A DNA stretch of 49,422 bases from NCBI GenBank assembly GCA_965652145.1, contig CBFGTV010000022.1, forward strand, positions 1 through 49,422, read 5' to 3'. The position numbers and the translations under genes are program-made. Shown here in pieces: positions 16,224 through 24,711 of this stretch. The stretch comes from CBFGTV01 sp965652145 (GTDB lineage Bacteria; Bacillota; Clostridia; Peptostreptococcales; Natronincolaceae). The notes beneath the pieces are model-generated. The model saw only the letters and a list, made by a program, of their open reading frames with translations, did no database searches and was not told where the DNA came from. Every line of letters begins with the position of its first letter. Position 1 is the first letter of the stretch.

Positions 16224-16490
16224 GTGAAACCGCTTAATTATGCTATATTAAAATATTTTACAACGGTAAAGGAAGCCTGCGCTGATGATGTCATTGAAGC
16301 ACTTCAGGGTATCTATGGCAGATTCAAAGCCCTAAATAAAAAAGCTGTAACCATTGCCCTCATGACGGCGGAAGCCAATGGGCTACTTGAGGAAACACGA
16401 TTTGATTTAGATAAGAATGGAGAGTTAAGGGTTTATTACCATGCCCCGGCGGAAGGAGCAGCAATCATCAATAAATATATTAAAGATTGA
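16224..16490 (+). CDS. Small winged-helix-like protein of unknown function in the cut operon
   Basis: An 88-residue protein from GTG at 16224, preceded by GGAGGGG. I do not recognise a named family. The predicted order is helix (NYAILKYFTT), helix (CADDVIEALQGI), longer helix (NKKAVTIALMTAEANGLLEE), then a beta hairpin (TRFDLDKNGELRVYYHA) and a last helix. This is the layout of a winged helix-turn-helix. It could bind DNA as a local regulator, or be a protein-binding module. It lies 15 bases after the transporter and 104 bases before the first shell gene. Confidence 0.75.
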   Translation: MKPLNYAILKYFTTVKEACADDVIEALQGIYGRFKALNKKAVTIALMTAEANGLLEETRFDLDKNGELRVYYHAPAEGAAIINKYIKD

Positions 16491-16594
16491 TCTTAACAGC
16501 CTTCTGTAAAGGTTCCACTAATTTTAAACCTGGAAAATTCAATTTTATAAATATTACAGATATCATTGGTTTTTTTAAGAGGAGGGAAATGTCA

Positions 16595-16891
16595 ATGAGG
16601 TATTATGGCGATGAAGCACTGGGGCTTGTAGAAACAGTAGGATTAGTGCCGGCACTGGAGGCAGCGGATAAAATGCTGAAGGCAGCAAATGTTGAACTGG
16701 TATCCTATGAAAACGTTGGATCAACGCTAGTGACCATTATGGTTAAGGGTGATGTGGCGGCGGTAAGATCGGCGGTGGAGGCCGGTGCTGAAGCAGCGGC
16801 TGCCATCGGTAAATTAACAGCCAAAAATGTTATGCCACGGCCCATTAGAGCAGTGGGTGATATTGTTTCAATTCATGATATAGACCTATAA
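16595..16891 (+). CDS. BMC-H hexameric shell protein
   Basis: A 98-residue single BMC domain: GLVETVGLVPALEAADKMLKAANVELVSYE at the start, the MVKGDVAAVRSAVEAGAEAA helix region and a short C-terminal tail VMPRPIRAVGD. Hexamers tile the facets of microcompartments. The ATG at 16595 is preferred, eight bases after GGAGGG; an ATG two codons earlier is too close to it, and the longer open frame back to 16487 lacks family similarity. The pore loop sequence (ENVGSTLVT) differs from the usual GGG type, which may alter permeability. Confidence 0.92.
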   Translation: MRYYGDEALGLVETVGLVPALEAADKMLKAANVELVSYENVGSTLVTIMVKGDVAAVRSAVEAGAEAAAAIGKLTAKNVMPRPIRAVGDIVSIHDIDL

Positions 16892-16916
16892 AAGTCAGGA
16901 AGGGAAGGATGCTTAT

Positions 16917-17228
16917 ATGGCAAGCTATGAAGCTTTGGGGTTAATTGAAACCTTTGGTTTAGTATTTGTTCTGGAAGCAGCGGATGCCATGTGTAAGGCG
17001 GCCGATGTGGAGCTGGTCGGCTATGAAAACGTAGCTTCGGGATATATATCGGTGCTGGTCAGGGGCGACGTTGGTGCATGCAAAACAGCGGTAGAAGCCG
17101 GGGTAAAGGCGGTTGAAGGGATGGAAGGCGGAAATCTCTACAGTTCGGTGGTAATCGCTCGACCCCACCAGGATCTTGAAAAGATCATTGAAAGGTATAA
17201 GATTACCAATTTATTGCCTCAAAAGTAA
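16917..17228 (+). CDS. BMC-H hexameric shell protein
   Basis: A 103-residue BMC domain (ALGLIETFGLVFVLEAADAMCKAADVELVGYE ... VRGDVGACKTAVEAGVKAVE) with an IARPHQDLEKIIERY tail. The pore loop reads ENVASGYIS, again not the standard GGG, and resembles the preceding gene product; the two probably arose by duplication and may form mixed facets. GGAAGGATG precedes the start. It is 25 bases from the previous gene and 39 from the aldehyde dehydrogenase. Confidence 0.92.
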   Translation: MASYEALGLIETFGLVFVLEAADAMCKAADVELVGYENVASGYISVLVRGDVGACKTAVEAGVKAVEGMEGGNLYSSVVIARPHQDLEKIIERYKITNLLPQK

Positions 17229-17267
17229 GTGGTTGATTGAACAGTTGATAAGGAAGGGAGAGAAAAG

Positions 17268-18755
17268 ATGAATATCATAGACAACGATTTACTCTCCATA
17301 CAAGAGTCACGAATACTGGTTGAAAATGCCCGGGAAGCCCAGGGAAAATTAGCGGCTTTTTCCCAGAAAAAGCTTGATGAAATTGTTGAAAGAATGGCTG
17401 AGGAATTAGAAAAGCATCTTTCTGAGCTGGCAAGAATGTCGAAGGATGAAACGGGCTATGGTAAATGGGAAGATAAGTATGTTAAAAATAAATTCGTTTT
17501 AAGCTATCTCACCAGTAGGCTTAAGGGCATGAAGTGTGTTGGAATAATCAGTGAGGATGAGACAAATCAAACCATGGATATCGGTGTACCGGTGGGGGTT
17601 ATTGTTGCCCTTTGTCCGTCCACCAGTCCTGTTTCCACCACCCTATATAAAGCCTTAATTGCAATCAAATCTGGAAATGCCATAATCTTTTCACCCCATC
17701 CAAGGGCCAAAAGATCCATTACCAGGGCATTAGATATTTTAATACGGGCGGCAGAGGGATACGGCCTGCCGGAGGGAGCCCTGGCTTATCTTCAGAATGT
17801 GACTGCCGCCGGTACCCTGGCCCTGATGAATCATGAGGATGCTTCATTAATCATCAATACCGGGGTGTCAGGCCTGCTAAAGGCAGCTTATCAATCGGGA
17901 AAACCAGTAATATATGGGGGAACAGGGAATAGCCCAGCTTTTATAGAGGCTTCGGCCGATATTCAGCAGGCCGTTAAAGACATCATTGCCAGTAAGACCT
18001 TTGATAATGGCGTTGCTTCAGGGGCAGAGCAATCTATTGTGGTGGATCGCCGTATTGAGCCAGAAGTACAAAATGAGCTGAAAAAGAACGGTGCATATTT
18101 TATGAGTGAAGAAGAGTCAAGCAGGCTTGAACAGCTCCTCTTCCATAGCGATGGCAGTGCTAAGCCGGTAGCTGTGGGGAAAACAGCACGGCAATTGGCA
18201 AAGATGGCAGGCTTTAATGTACCTGATAACATAAGGATTTTAATATCCAAACAGAAGTATGTATCAAAAAATAATCCCTATGTCAGGGAAAAGCTTTGTC
18301 CCGTATTGGCCTATTATATTGAAGATGACTGGATCCACGCCTGTGAAAAGTGTATTGAATTATTACTGAGCGACAGGCATGGACATACCCTGGTAATCCA
18401 TTCAAGGGATGAAGCGGTAATACGACAATTTGCCCTGAAAAAACCCGTGGGCAGGATGCTGGTCAATACCCCAGGTGCCCTGGGAAGCATGGGGGCAACG
18501 ACCAATTTATTTCCTTCCATGACCTTGGGCAGTGGTTCCGCCGGCCATGGTATGACATCGGATAATGTGTCACCTAAAAATTTAATCTATGTCCGTAAGG
18601 TTGGCTATGGCGTACGTACAGCAGATGAGATGATGAAGGGAAAATTACTGAACAACCACCCCACAGCCGGGTGGGCTGAAGTAAAGGAATGTGATACAAA
18701 CGAGATGGAATGGCTGGAAAGTGTATTAAAGAAGGTATTAGAGAATTTGAAATAA
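17268..18755 (+). CDS. EutE-like aldehyde dehydrogenase paralogue with catalytic Cys replaced by Ser
   Basis: A 495-residue CoA-acylating aldehyde dehydrogenase homologue, collinear with the second copy at 28548. The coenzyme-binding LCPSTSPVSTTLYKALIAIKSG and the GTGNSPAFIE regions are kept. Where the second copy has DYGTICASEQ with C251, this one has DNGVASGAEQ with S251 (TCA codon), so the thioester-forming cysteine is absent. The PSMTLGSGSAGHG region is also changed relative to TLGCGTWGG. The C-terminal helix NEMEWLESVLKKVLENL looks like an encapsulation peptide. It is likely catalytically dead or altered for acyl transfer, perhaps structural or regulatory. Expected partners are CutC (57 bases downstream) and the second copy. 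Confidence 0.9.
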   Translation: MNIIDNDLLSIQESRILVENAREAQGKLAAFSQKKLDEIVERMAEELEKHLSELARMSKDETGYGKWEDKYVKNKFVLSYLTSRLKGMKCVGIISEDETNQTMDIGVPVGVIVALCPSTSPVSTTLYKALIAIKSGNAIIFSPHPRAKRSITRALDILIRAAEGYGLPEGALAYLQNVTAAGTLALMNHEDASLIINTGVSGLLKAAYQSGKPVIYGGTGNSPAFIEASADIQQAVKDIIASKTFDNGVASGAEQSIVVDRRIEPEVQNELKKNGAYFMSEEESSRLEQLLFHSDGSAKPVAVGKTARQLAKMAGFNVPDNIRILISKQKYVSKNNPYVREKLCPVLAYYIEDDWIHACEKCIELLLSDRHGHTLVIHSRDEAVIRQFALKKPVGRMLVNTPGALGSMGATTNLFPSMTLGSGSAGHGMTSDNVSPKNLIYVRKVGYGVRTADEMMKGKLLNNHPTAGWAEVKECDTNEMEWLESVLKKVLENLK

Positions 18756-18811
18756 AAAACAAATACCCACCTGAAAAGAATCAGAGGGATAATGAAATAG
18801 GAGGTAAGGAA

Positions 18812-21352
18812 TTGGATATTCGTGAATTTTCAAGCAAATTTATGGAAGCTACTCAAAATATGTCTGCTGAAGAGCGGGACGCTTTAATGAAAATGTTTCA
18901 GCGTATATCAAAGGACATGGCAAAGGAGGCTCCCTCGGCCAAAACCCCAGCAAGATTGGGGGACGGAGGGATTCCCGACGGAATGACAGAACGTTTGACA
19001 AAATTAAAGGAAAATTATCTGAAGCATGTTCCCAGCATCACAACCCATCGTGCCAGGGCCATTACCAAAATAGCCAAGGAAAATCCCGGTATGCCCAAGA
19101 TTTTATTACGGGCCAAATGCTTTAAATATTGCTGTGAAACAGCTCCTTTGGTTATTCAGGATCACGAGTTGATTGTGGGGGCCCCTAATGGTGCACCCCG
19201 GGCAGGCGCCTTTTCGCCGGATATAGCCTGGCGATGGATGGTTGATGAAATTGATACAATCGGTAATCGACCCCAGGACCCATTCTACATCTCAGAAGAA
19301 GATAAAAGGATTATGCGTGAAGAACTGTTTCCCTACTGGAAAGGGAAGTCTGTTGACGAATATTGTGAAGACCAGTATCGTGAAGCCGGGGTCTGGGAGC
19401 TTTCGGGAGAATCCTTTGTTTCAGATTGCTCCTACCATGCCCTTAATGGGGGAGGGGACTCCAACCCGGGCTACGATGTGATTTTAATGAAAAAGGGTAT
19501 GCTGGATATTCAGCAGGAAGCAAAGGACCATCTGGCCAAGCTAGATTATGAAAATCCCGAGGATATAGAAAAAATCTATTTCTATAAGGCAGTGATTGAT
19601 ACCACAGAGGGTGTCATGATCTATGCCAAACGTCTTTCTGAATATGCAGAGGAGCTGGCAGCTAAGGAGACGAACCCCAAGCGGAAGGCTGAGCTTAAGC
19701 AGATAGCCCAGGTCAATGCCAGGGTTCCGGCCCATAGACCCAGTACCTTCTGGGAAGCCATACAAGCTGTTTGGACAATAGAGTCCCTGCTGGTGGTGGA
19801 AGAAAATCAGACAGGGATGTCAATAGGTCGTGTAGATCAATACATGTATCCCTTTTACAAGGCAGATATAGAAGCAGGCAGGATGACTGATTTTGAGGCC
19901 TTTGAATTGGCCGGCTGCATGCTGATTAAAATGTCAGAGATGATGTGGATTACCAGCGAGGGCGGTTCCAAATTCTTCGCAGGCTATCAGCCCTTTGTCA
20001 ATATGTGTGTCGGGGGTGTCACAAGGGATGGCCGGGATGCAACCAATGAGCTGACATACCTGCTGATGGATGCAGTTCGGCATGTTAAAATCTATCAGCC
20101 GTCCTTGGCCTGCCGGATTCATAGCAAGTCACCCCATCAATACCTGAAAAAGATAGTGGATGTGGTACGGGCAGGAATGGGCTTCCCAGCATGTCATTTT
20201 GATGATGTTCATATCAAAATGATGCTGGCTAAGGGAGTTTCCATTGAAGATGCAAGGGATTACTGCTTAATGGGCTGTGTTGAACCACAAAAATCCGGCA
20301 GATTATATCAATGGACCTCTACTGCCTACACCCAATGGCCCATCTGTATTGAACTGGTGTTGAACAACGGGGTACCCCTTTGGTATGGCAAGCAGGTTTG
20401 TCCTGATATGGGTAATATCGATGATTTTAAGACCTTTGAAGAATTTGACAGGGCTGTTAAAGAGCAGATTAAATTTATTACCAAATGGAGCAGTGTAGCC
20501 ACAGTCATTTCCCAACGGGTTCATAAGGAGCTGGCTCCTAAGCCCTTGATGTCCATTATGTATGAAGGCTGTATGGAAAAGGGCAGAGGGGTAGAAGCCG
20601 GCGGAGCAATGTACAACTTTGGTCCGGGGGTGGTATGGAGTGGTTTGGCAACCTATACCGATTCCATGGCGGCTATTAAAAGGCTGGTATTTGATGAAAA
20701 GAAATATACCCTCAGGGAGCTAAATGAAGCCTTAAAAGCTGATTTTGTGGGATATGAACAACTTAGAAAGGATTGCCTGGAAGCACCGAAATATGGTAAT
20801 GATGAAGATTATGCTGATTATATAGCGGCGGATCTGATCAACTTTACTGAGAAGGAGCATCGGAAATATAAGACCCTGTATTCCGTATTGAGCCATGGTA
20901 CCCTATCCATTTCCAACAATACACCCTTCGGTCAATTAACCGGTGCATCGGCAAACGGCCGAAAAGCATGGATGCCGCTGTCAGATGGAATCAGTCCATC
21001 CCAGGGGGCAGACTATAAAGGGCCTACTGCCATTATTAAATCTGTATCGAAAATGGCCTGCGATAACATGAATATAGGAATGGTACACAACTTTAAGCTA
21101 ATAGCCGGGCTTCTGGATACAAAGGAAGGAGAACAGGGCATTATTACCCTCCTTAGGAGTGCCTGCGCCCTTGGATTGGGTGAAATGCAGTTCAACTATT
21201 TAGATAACAACACTTTAATCGAAGCGCAAAAACATCCAGAGCAGTATCGTGATTTGATTGTTCGGGTGGCCGGGTACAGTGCATTCTTTGTGGAATTATG
21301 CAAGGATGTTCAGGATGAAATCATCAGCAGAACAGTGTTAACCCACTTCTAA
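18812..21352 (+). CDS. cutC: Choline trimethylamine-lyase (glycyl radical enzyme)
   Basis: From TTG at 18812 (GGAGG seven bases ahead) the protein has 846 residues, and its residue numbers coincide with the published Desulfovibrio alaskensis CutC active site: Y208, D216, F395, C489 and E491 (in GCVEPQ), T502, Y506, and radical glycine G821 in RVAGYSAFF. The enzyme cleaves choline to trimethylamine and acetaldehyde inside the microcompartment and is oxygen-sensitive. An N-terminal amphipathic helix (ERDALMKMFQRISKDMAKE) is a likely encapsulation peptide. An open frame reaches back to 18710, overlapping the aldehyde dehydrogenase, but has no ribosome site. The GCVEP motif and the choline-binding residues set it apart from diol dehydratase relatives. 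Confidence 0.97.
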   Translation: MDIREFSSKFMEATQNMSAEERDALMKMFQRISKDMAKEAPSAKTPARLGDGGIPDGMTERLTKLKENYLKHVPSITTHRARAITKIAKENPGMPKILLRAKCFKYCCETAPLVIQDHELIVGAPNGAPRAGAFSPDIAWRWMVDEIDTIGNRPQDPFYISEEDKRIMREELFPYWKGKSVDEYCEDQYREAGVWELSGESFVSDCSYHALNGGGDSNPGYDVILMKKGMLDIQQEAKDHLAKLDYENPEDIEKIYFYKAVIDTTEGVMIYAKRLSEYAEELAAKETNPKRKAELKQIAQVNARVPAHRPSTFWEAIQAVWTIESLLVVEENQTGMSIGRVDQYMYPFYKADIEAGRMTDFEAFELAGCMLIKMSEMMWITSEGGSKFFAGYQPFVNMCVGGVTRDGRDATNELTYLLMDAVRHVKIYQPSLACRIHSKSPHQYLKKIVDVVRAGMGFPACHFDDVHIKMMLAKGVSIEDARDYCLMGCVEPQKSGRLYQWTSTAYTQWPICIELVLNNGVPLWYGKQVCPDMGNIDDFKTFEEFDRAVKEQIKFITKWSSVATVISQRVHKELAPKPLMSIMYEGCMEKGRGVEAGGAMYNFGPGVVWSGLATYTDSMAAIKRLVFDEKKYTLRELNEALKADFVGYEQLRKDCLEAPKYGNDEDYADYIAADLINFTEKEHRKYKTLYSVLSHGTLSISNNTPFGQLTGASANGRKAWMPLSDGISPSQGADYKGPTAIIKSVSKMACDNMNIGMVHNFKLIAGLLDTKEGEQGIITLLRSACALGLGEMQFNYLDNNTLIEAQKHPEQYRDLIVRVAGYSAFFVELCKDVQDEIISRTVLTHF

Positions 21353-21403
21353 CGATTCCTATTTTGGAAACGGCAGAGGAATATAGACTGGAGACTGAAT
21401 TAT

Positions 21404-22354
21404 ATGGGCAATAAAAATTTAGGTGGAATCCAACGGAAAGCAACTATTTTCAATGTTCAAAAATATAATATGTACGATGGGCCAGGGGTAAGAACCCTTA
21501 TATTCTTTCAGGGTTGCCCCCTCCGCTGCAAATGGTGTGCCAATCCCGAAGGGCTAATGAAGCAGTATCGGGTGATGTTCAAGGGCAGCTCCTGTGACAA
21601 TTGCGGTGCCTGCATTTCGGTTTGCCCCGTTGGAATACACGGTATTTCTAACGAAGGGCTGCATGAGGTCAATCGTAGTATTGACTGCACCGGTTGCAGA
21701 AAATGTGCTCAGGCCTGCCTGAAATCGGCCTTATCGATAGCAGGGGAAGTAAAGACAATTTCAGAGCTTGTGGAAATCGTTGAGGAGGACAGGGCCTTTT
21801 ATGAGGTTTCCGGCGGAGGCGTTACCTTGGGCGGCGGAGAGGTACTAATGCAGCCCGAGGCTGCCGCCAATCTGCTGATGGCCTGTCAGCAGGAGGGGAT
21901 CAATACCGCAATTGAAACCTGCGGCTATGGAAGGCTGGAATCGGTATTAAAGGTTGCAGAATTTACAGATCTGTTTCTCTTTGATTTAAAGCATATCGAC
22001 TCTGACAAGCACTATCAGTTTACCGGGGTGAGGAATGAACAGATTCTGGAGAACCTACAGGAGCTCCTTCGGCTGCGATACAATGTCAAAATAAGAATGC
22101 CCCTGCTAAAGGGAGTCAATGACGCCAGAGAAGATATTGAAAGGGCCATGGAATTTTTGATGCCCTACAAAGACTATAAGAATTTTAAAGGGATTGATCT
22201 GCTTCCCTATCATAAGATGGGAGTCAATAAATACAAGCAGCTGGGTATCGAATATCCCATGGAGGGGGACCCAAGCCTGACCAGTGAAGAATTAGACAGA
22301 ATTGAGGGCTGGATTAAAAAGTACGACTTACCTGTGGAAGTGGTTCGTCATTAA
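21404..22354 (+). CDS. cutD: Choline TMA-lyase activating enzyme (radical SAM)
   Basis: A 316-residue glycyl radical enzyme activase. The radical SAM cluster motif is GCPLRCKWC (C38, C42, C45), followed by two ferredoxin-like cluster motifs (CDNCGACISVCP from C64, and CTGCRKCAQACL), a GGGVTLGGGEVLMQPE S-adenosylmethionine-binding stretch and a C-terminal LLPYHKMGVNKYKQLG. It installs the radical on G821 of CutC using reduced cluster and S-adenosylmethionine. It lies 51 bases after cutC with only a weak ribosome site (TGGAGA), which would keep it below CutC in amount. Confidence 0.95.
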   Translation: MGNKNLGGIQRKATIFNVQKYNMYDGPGVRTLIFFQGCPLRCKWCANPEGLMKQYRVMFKGSSCDNCGACISVCPVGIHGISNEGLHEVNRSIDCTGCRKCAQACLKSALSIAGEVKTISELVEIVEEDRAFYEVSGGGVTLGGGEVLMQPEAAANLLMACQQEGINTAIETCGYGRLESVLKVAEFTDLFLFDLKHIDSDKHYQFTGVRNEQILENLQELLRLRYNVKIRMPLLKGVNDAREDIERAMEFLMPYKDYKNFKGIDLLPYHKMGVNKYKQLGIEYPMEGDPSLTSEELDRIEGWIKKYDLPVEVVRH

Positions 22355-22392
22355 GGTCTTTTATTTCAAAAATCAGGGGGAGGGTAAGGTTT

Positions 22393-22746
22393 ATGGGAGA
22401 ATTGTTTGAAAGAAATATACAGCGTGTGATACAGGAGTCGGTACCAGGGAAGCAAATTACAATTGCCCATGTGATTGCATCCCCCATGTCAGATATCTAT
22501 GAACGGTTAGGAATTGATGAAGAGGGGGCCATAGGAATTTTAACCCTGACTCCCTACGAAACCGCCATTATTGCGGCAGACATTGCAGCCAAGAGTGCAG
22601 ATGTTGAAATTGGATTCCTGGATCGTTTTACCGGGTCCGTCGTCATCAATGGGGATGTCCAGAGTGTTGAGACGGCGCTGGTAACGGTAAATGATACGTT
22701 GAAAAATCTCCTTGGCTTCACCCCGGCCCCCATTACACGAACATGA
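22393..22746 (+). CDS. Circularly permuted BMC-H shell protein, EutS/PduU/CutR-like
   Basis: A 117-residue protein. RVIQESVPGKQITIAHVIASP at the N-terminus, then GAIGILTLTPYETAIIAADIAAKSADVEIGFLDRFTGSVVINGDV, follow the EutS pattern closely. In this group the strand order is permuted, and an N-terminal strand builds a small barrel on one hexamer face. Its role is in facets or edges. GGGGGAGGG precedes the start. Its last four bases (ATGA) overlap the EutP-like gene. Confidence 0.92.
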   Translation: MGELFERNIQRVIQESVPGKQITIAHVIASPMSDIYERLGIDEEGAIGILTLTPYETAIIAADIAAKSADVEIGFLDRFTGSVVINGDVQSVETALVTVNDTLKNLLGFTPAPITRT

Positions 22747-23201
22747 GAAGGAAACGTATTATGGTGATGGGCCCTTCAGGCTGCGGCAAAACTACCCTGG
22801 TCAATGCATTAAACAATTACCATGGTAAATTAAAGCGAACCCAGGATATGATCTATGGTAAAAATACCATTGATGTGCCGGGGGCCTATCTGGAGAGCCC
22901 CTGGATGTACAAGCACATCATTTCAGCCGCCCAGGATGCTTCCCATGTATTGCTTTTGGTTGATCAAAGCAGAAGGAAGGACGTGTATCCCCATGGATTT
23001 GCCAGGGCCTTTCGATGTCCAGTAATAGGCATCATCACTAAATGTGACCTGATGCCGGAAAACAAAGAAAACTGCTTAAGGCAGCTGAAAATGACGGGGG
23101 TCTGTGGGCCATATTTTGAGATTAGCCCTTCAGGGGGAATTGAAATGGAGGCTTTAAAGAAATATTTATTGGAAACGGGTAAAGAAAGGGGGCCGTTATG
23201 A
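22743..23201 (+). CDS. eutP: EutP/PduV-like P-loop GTPase
   Basis: A 152-residue small Ras-like protein: P-loop GPSGCGKTTLVN, switch region DVPGAYLESP, and TKCD as guanine-specificity motif. EutP was reported to have acetate kinase activity, and PduV binds the outside of microcompartments, so either energy recovery from acetyl-phosphate or compartment positioning is possible. It is translationally coupled to the shell gene upstream (ATGA overlap) and to the next gene (23198). Confidence 0.88.
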   Translation: MRRKRIMVMGPSGCGKTTLVNALNNYHGKLKRTQDMIYGKNTIDVPGAYLESPWMYKHIISAAQDASHVLLLVDQSRRKDVYPHGFARAFRCPVIGIITKCDLMPENKENCLRQLKMTGVCGPYFEISPSGGIEMEALKKYLLETGKERGPL

Positions 23202-23860
23202 AATTTATCACCGAAGCATATTTAAGGGATTTGTATAGAAGAGAGCCTTTTCGTACCTTTCAATTGAATCAGGAGGAACGCCTGACACCCGGAGCAAGTC
23301 AATATCTATCAGATAAGAGGATAGATATTGTGAAGGAAGCCCCATGTAATGAAGAAACTGCTTCAGCAAGCCAGCCTGAAGGATTAGCAGTCTTAAATCA
23401 TAATCTTCAGAGGCTTTGTTATCAATTAAAATCTTTGGAGGCCCGATTCCTTGTTACAGGCAGTGAAATTTTGAAGGAAGATTTCATCTTAGCCCAGCGG
23501 GTGTTTGATCTAGGAAAAAGGTTGTCTAATATCCGATGTTTTTTAGAGGGAAAGGGTGAGCTTAAGGGGATTGACTGTACAGAATGTGCTGGAATCAATT
23601 CTAATAGCTTCTACGATGACAGGGAAGACTGCTTTGAAATTACAGAGGGCCATATCAAGCACCAAAGAAGCCGAGAAATTCTGAACCTGCATTTACTTCG
23701 TTGTACCCTGCGTGAGTTGTTTTTCTGGGCTGCTGAAATAAATGGAGCAGGTCATTTTTTGGAAAGGGACGTTATCAAGGGCCTTTCTGCAATCATTAAC
23801 TCGCTGTCCCAGATGATCTGTTCCTTAGTAGGAGGGAAAATATGCCAGAAAATCAATTGA
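23198..23860 (+). CDS. EutT-like protein lacking the adenosyltransferase metal motif
   Basis: A 220-residue protein whose start (MKFITEAYLRDLY ... RLTPGASQYLSDKRI) matches the N-terminus of EutT cobalamin adenosyltransferase. The helical core (DLGKRLSNIRCF ... REILNLHLLRCTLRELFFWA) also aligns with it. Escherichia and Salmonella EutT carries H-x11-CC-x2-C for metal binding; no CCxxC is found here, and the segment that should hold it is replaced by a short Glu/Ser-rich linker. The choline pathway here needs no B12, so a non-adenosyltransferase role is likely. It overlaps its upstream neighbour by 4 bases and eutJ by 19. Confidence 0.75.
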   Translation: MKFITEAYLRDLYRREPFRTFQLNQEERLTPGASQYLSDKRIDIVKEAPCNEETASASQPEGLAVLNHNLQRLCYQLKSLEARFLVTGSEILKEDFILAQRVFDLGKRLSNIRCFLEGKGELKGIDCTECAGINSNSFYDDREDCFEITEGHIKHQRSREILNLHLLRCTLRELFFWAAEINGAGHFLERDVIKGLSAIINSLSQMICSLVGGKICQKIN

Positions 23861-24711
23861 CCTTTGAATATTGTGACAAGCTGATTCATGATTTTGAAGC
23901 AGTGATGGAAAAACCCATTGCACAAGGGGCTAAAGCCTATTACACCGGTGTAGATCTAGGAACTGCCTGTGTGGTGCTGGCCGTGCTGGATGAAAACCAT
24001 CGACCTGTAGCAGGGGCCTATCGATACGCAGATGTGGTTCGGGATGGGATGGTGGTTGACTATATTGGTGCCGTAAAGATTGTCAGGGAACTAAAGCAGG
24101 AGCTTGAGGAAAAGCTTGGTGCCCCCTTGACCTATGCAGCCGCCGCCATTCCGCCGGGAACCGATTCCCTGGATTCTGGAGCTATTAAAAATGTGGTGGA
24201 AGCAGCAGAATTTGAATTAACTAATCTATTGGATGAGCCTACGGCTGCCAATGAAGTCCTTAAAATTGAAAATGGGGCAGTGGTGGATATCGGTGGTGGC
24301 ACAACCGGGATTTCCATACTGAAGGATGGAAAGGTGATATACGTGGCTGATGAACCCACCGGCGGAACCCATTTTTCTTTGGTAATTTCAGGGGCCTATG
24401 GATTATCCTTTTCAGAGGCAGATCAATTTAAAAGAGATGGTAGCAGACATAGGGAATTACTTCCTGTCTTAAGGCCTGTCATTGAAAAGGTGTCGTCCAT
24501 TATCAATTATCATGTAAGGAATCACGATGTAAAGGAAATTTCACTGGTAGGGGGAACCTGCTGTTTGGCTGGAATCGAGGAAATCATTCAAAGGCAGACG
24601 GGAATATTCACCCATAAGCCGAAAAATCCGATGTTTGTTACCCCCTTAGGGATCGCCCTTAGCTGCGCCAGGAAAATGATTGAACAGGGAGTGGAGGAAA
24701 ATGGAGTTTAG
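23842..24711 (+). CDS. eutJ: EutJ-like Hsp70/actin-fold protein
   Basis: A 289-residue ATPase-fold protein: phosphate-1 motif YTGVDLGTACVVLAVLD, phosphate-2 VVDIGGGTTGISIL, adenosine motif SLVGGTCCLAGIEEII. It is shorter than DnaK because it has only the nucleotide-binding domain. EutJ is present in many microcompartment loci and is thought to act as a chaperone or assembly factor; its biochemistry is not settled. The start has GGAGGG directly upstream, inside the previous gene's end. Confidence 0.9.
   Translation: MPENQLTFEYCDKLIHDFEAVMEKPIAQGAKAYYTGVDLGTACVVLAVLDENHRPVAGAYRYADVVRDGMVVDYIGAVKIVRELKQELEEKLGAPLTYAAAAIPPGTDSLDSGAIKNVVEAAEFELTNLLDEPTAANEVLKIENGAVVDIGGGTTGISILKDGKVIYVADEPTGGTHFSLVISGAYGLSFSEADQFKRDGSRHRELLPVLRPVIEKVSSIINYHVRNHDVKEISLVGGTCCLAGIEEIIQRQTGIFTHKPKNPMFVTPLGIALSCARKMIEQGVEENGV

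Noticed and set aside
18710..18811. Longer N-terminus of CutC from an upstream ATG
   Set aside because: It would overlap the aldehyde dehydrogenase gene by 46 bases and has no ribosome site; the TTG at 18812 has one, and it gives exactly the CutC residue numbering.
18812..21352. Assignment as B12-independent propanediol or glycerol dehydratase
   Set aside because: The GCVEP motif together with Y208, D216, F395, T502 and Y506 is the choline lyase set.
23198..23860. Functional cobalamin adenosyltransferase
   Set aside because: The CCxxC metal motif of EutT is missing and no B12-dependent enzyme is in the locus.
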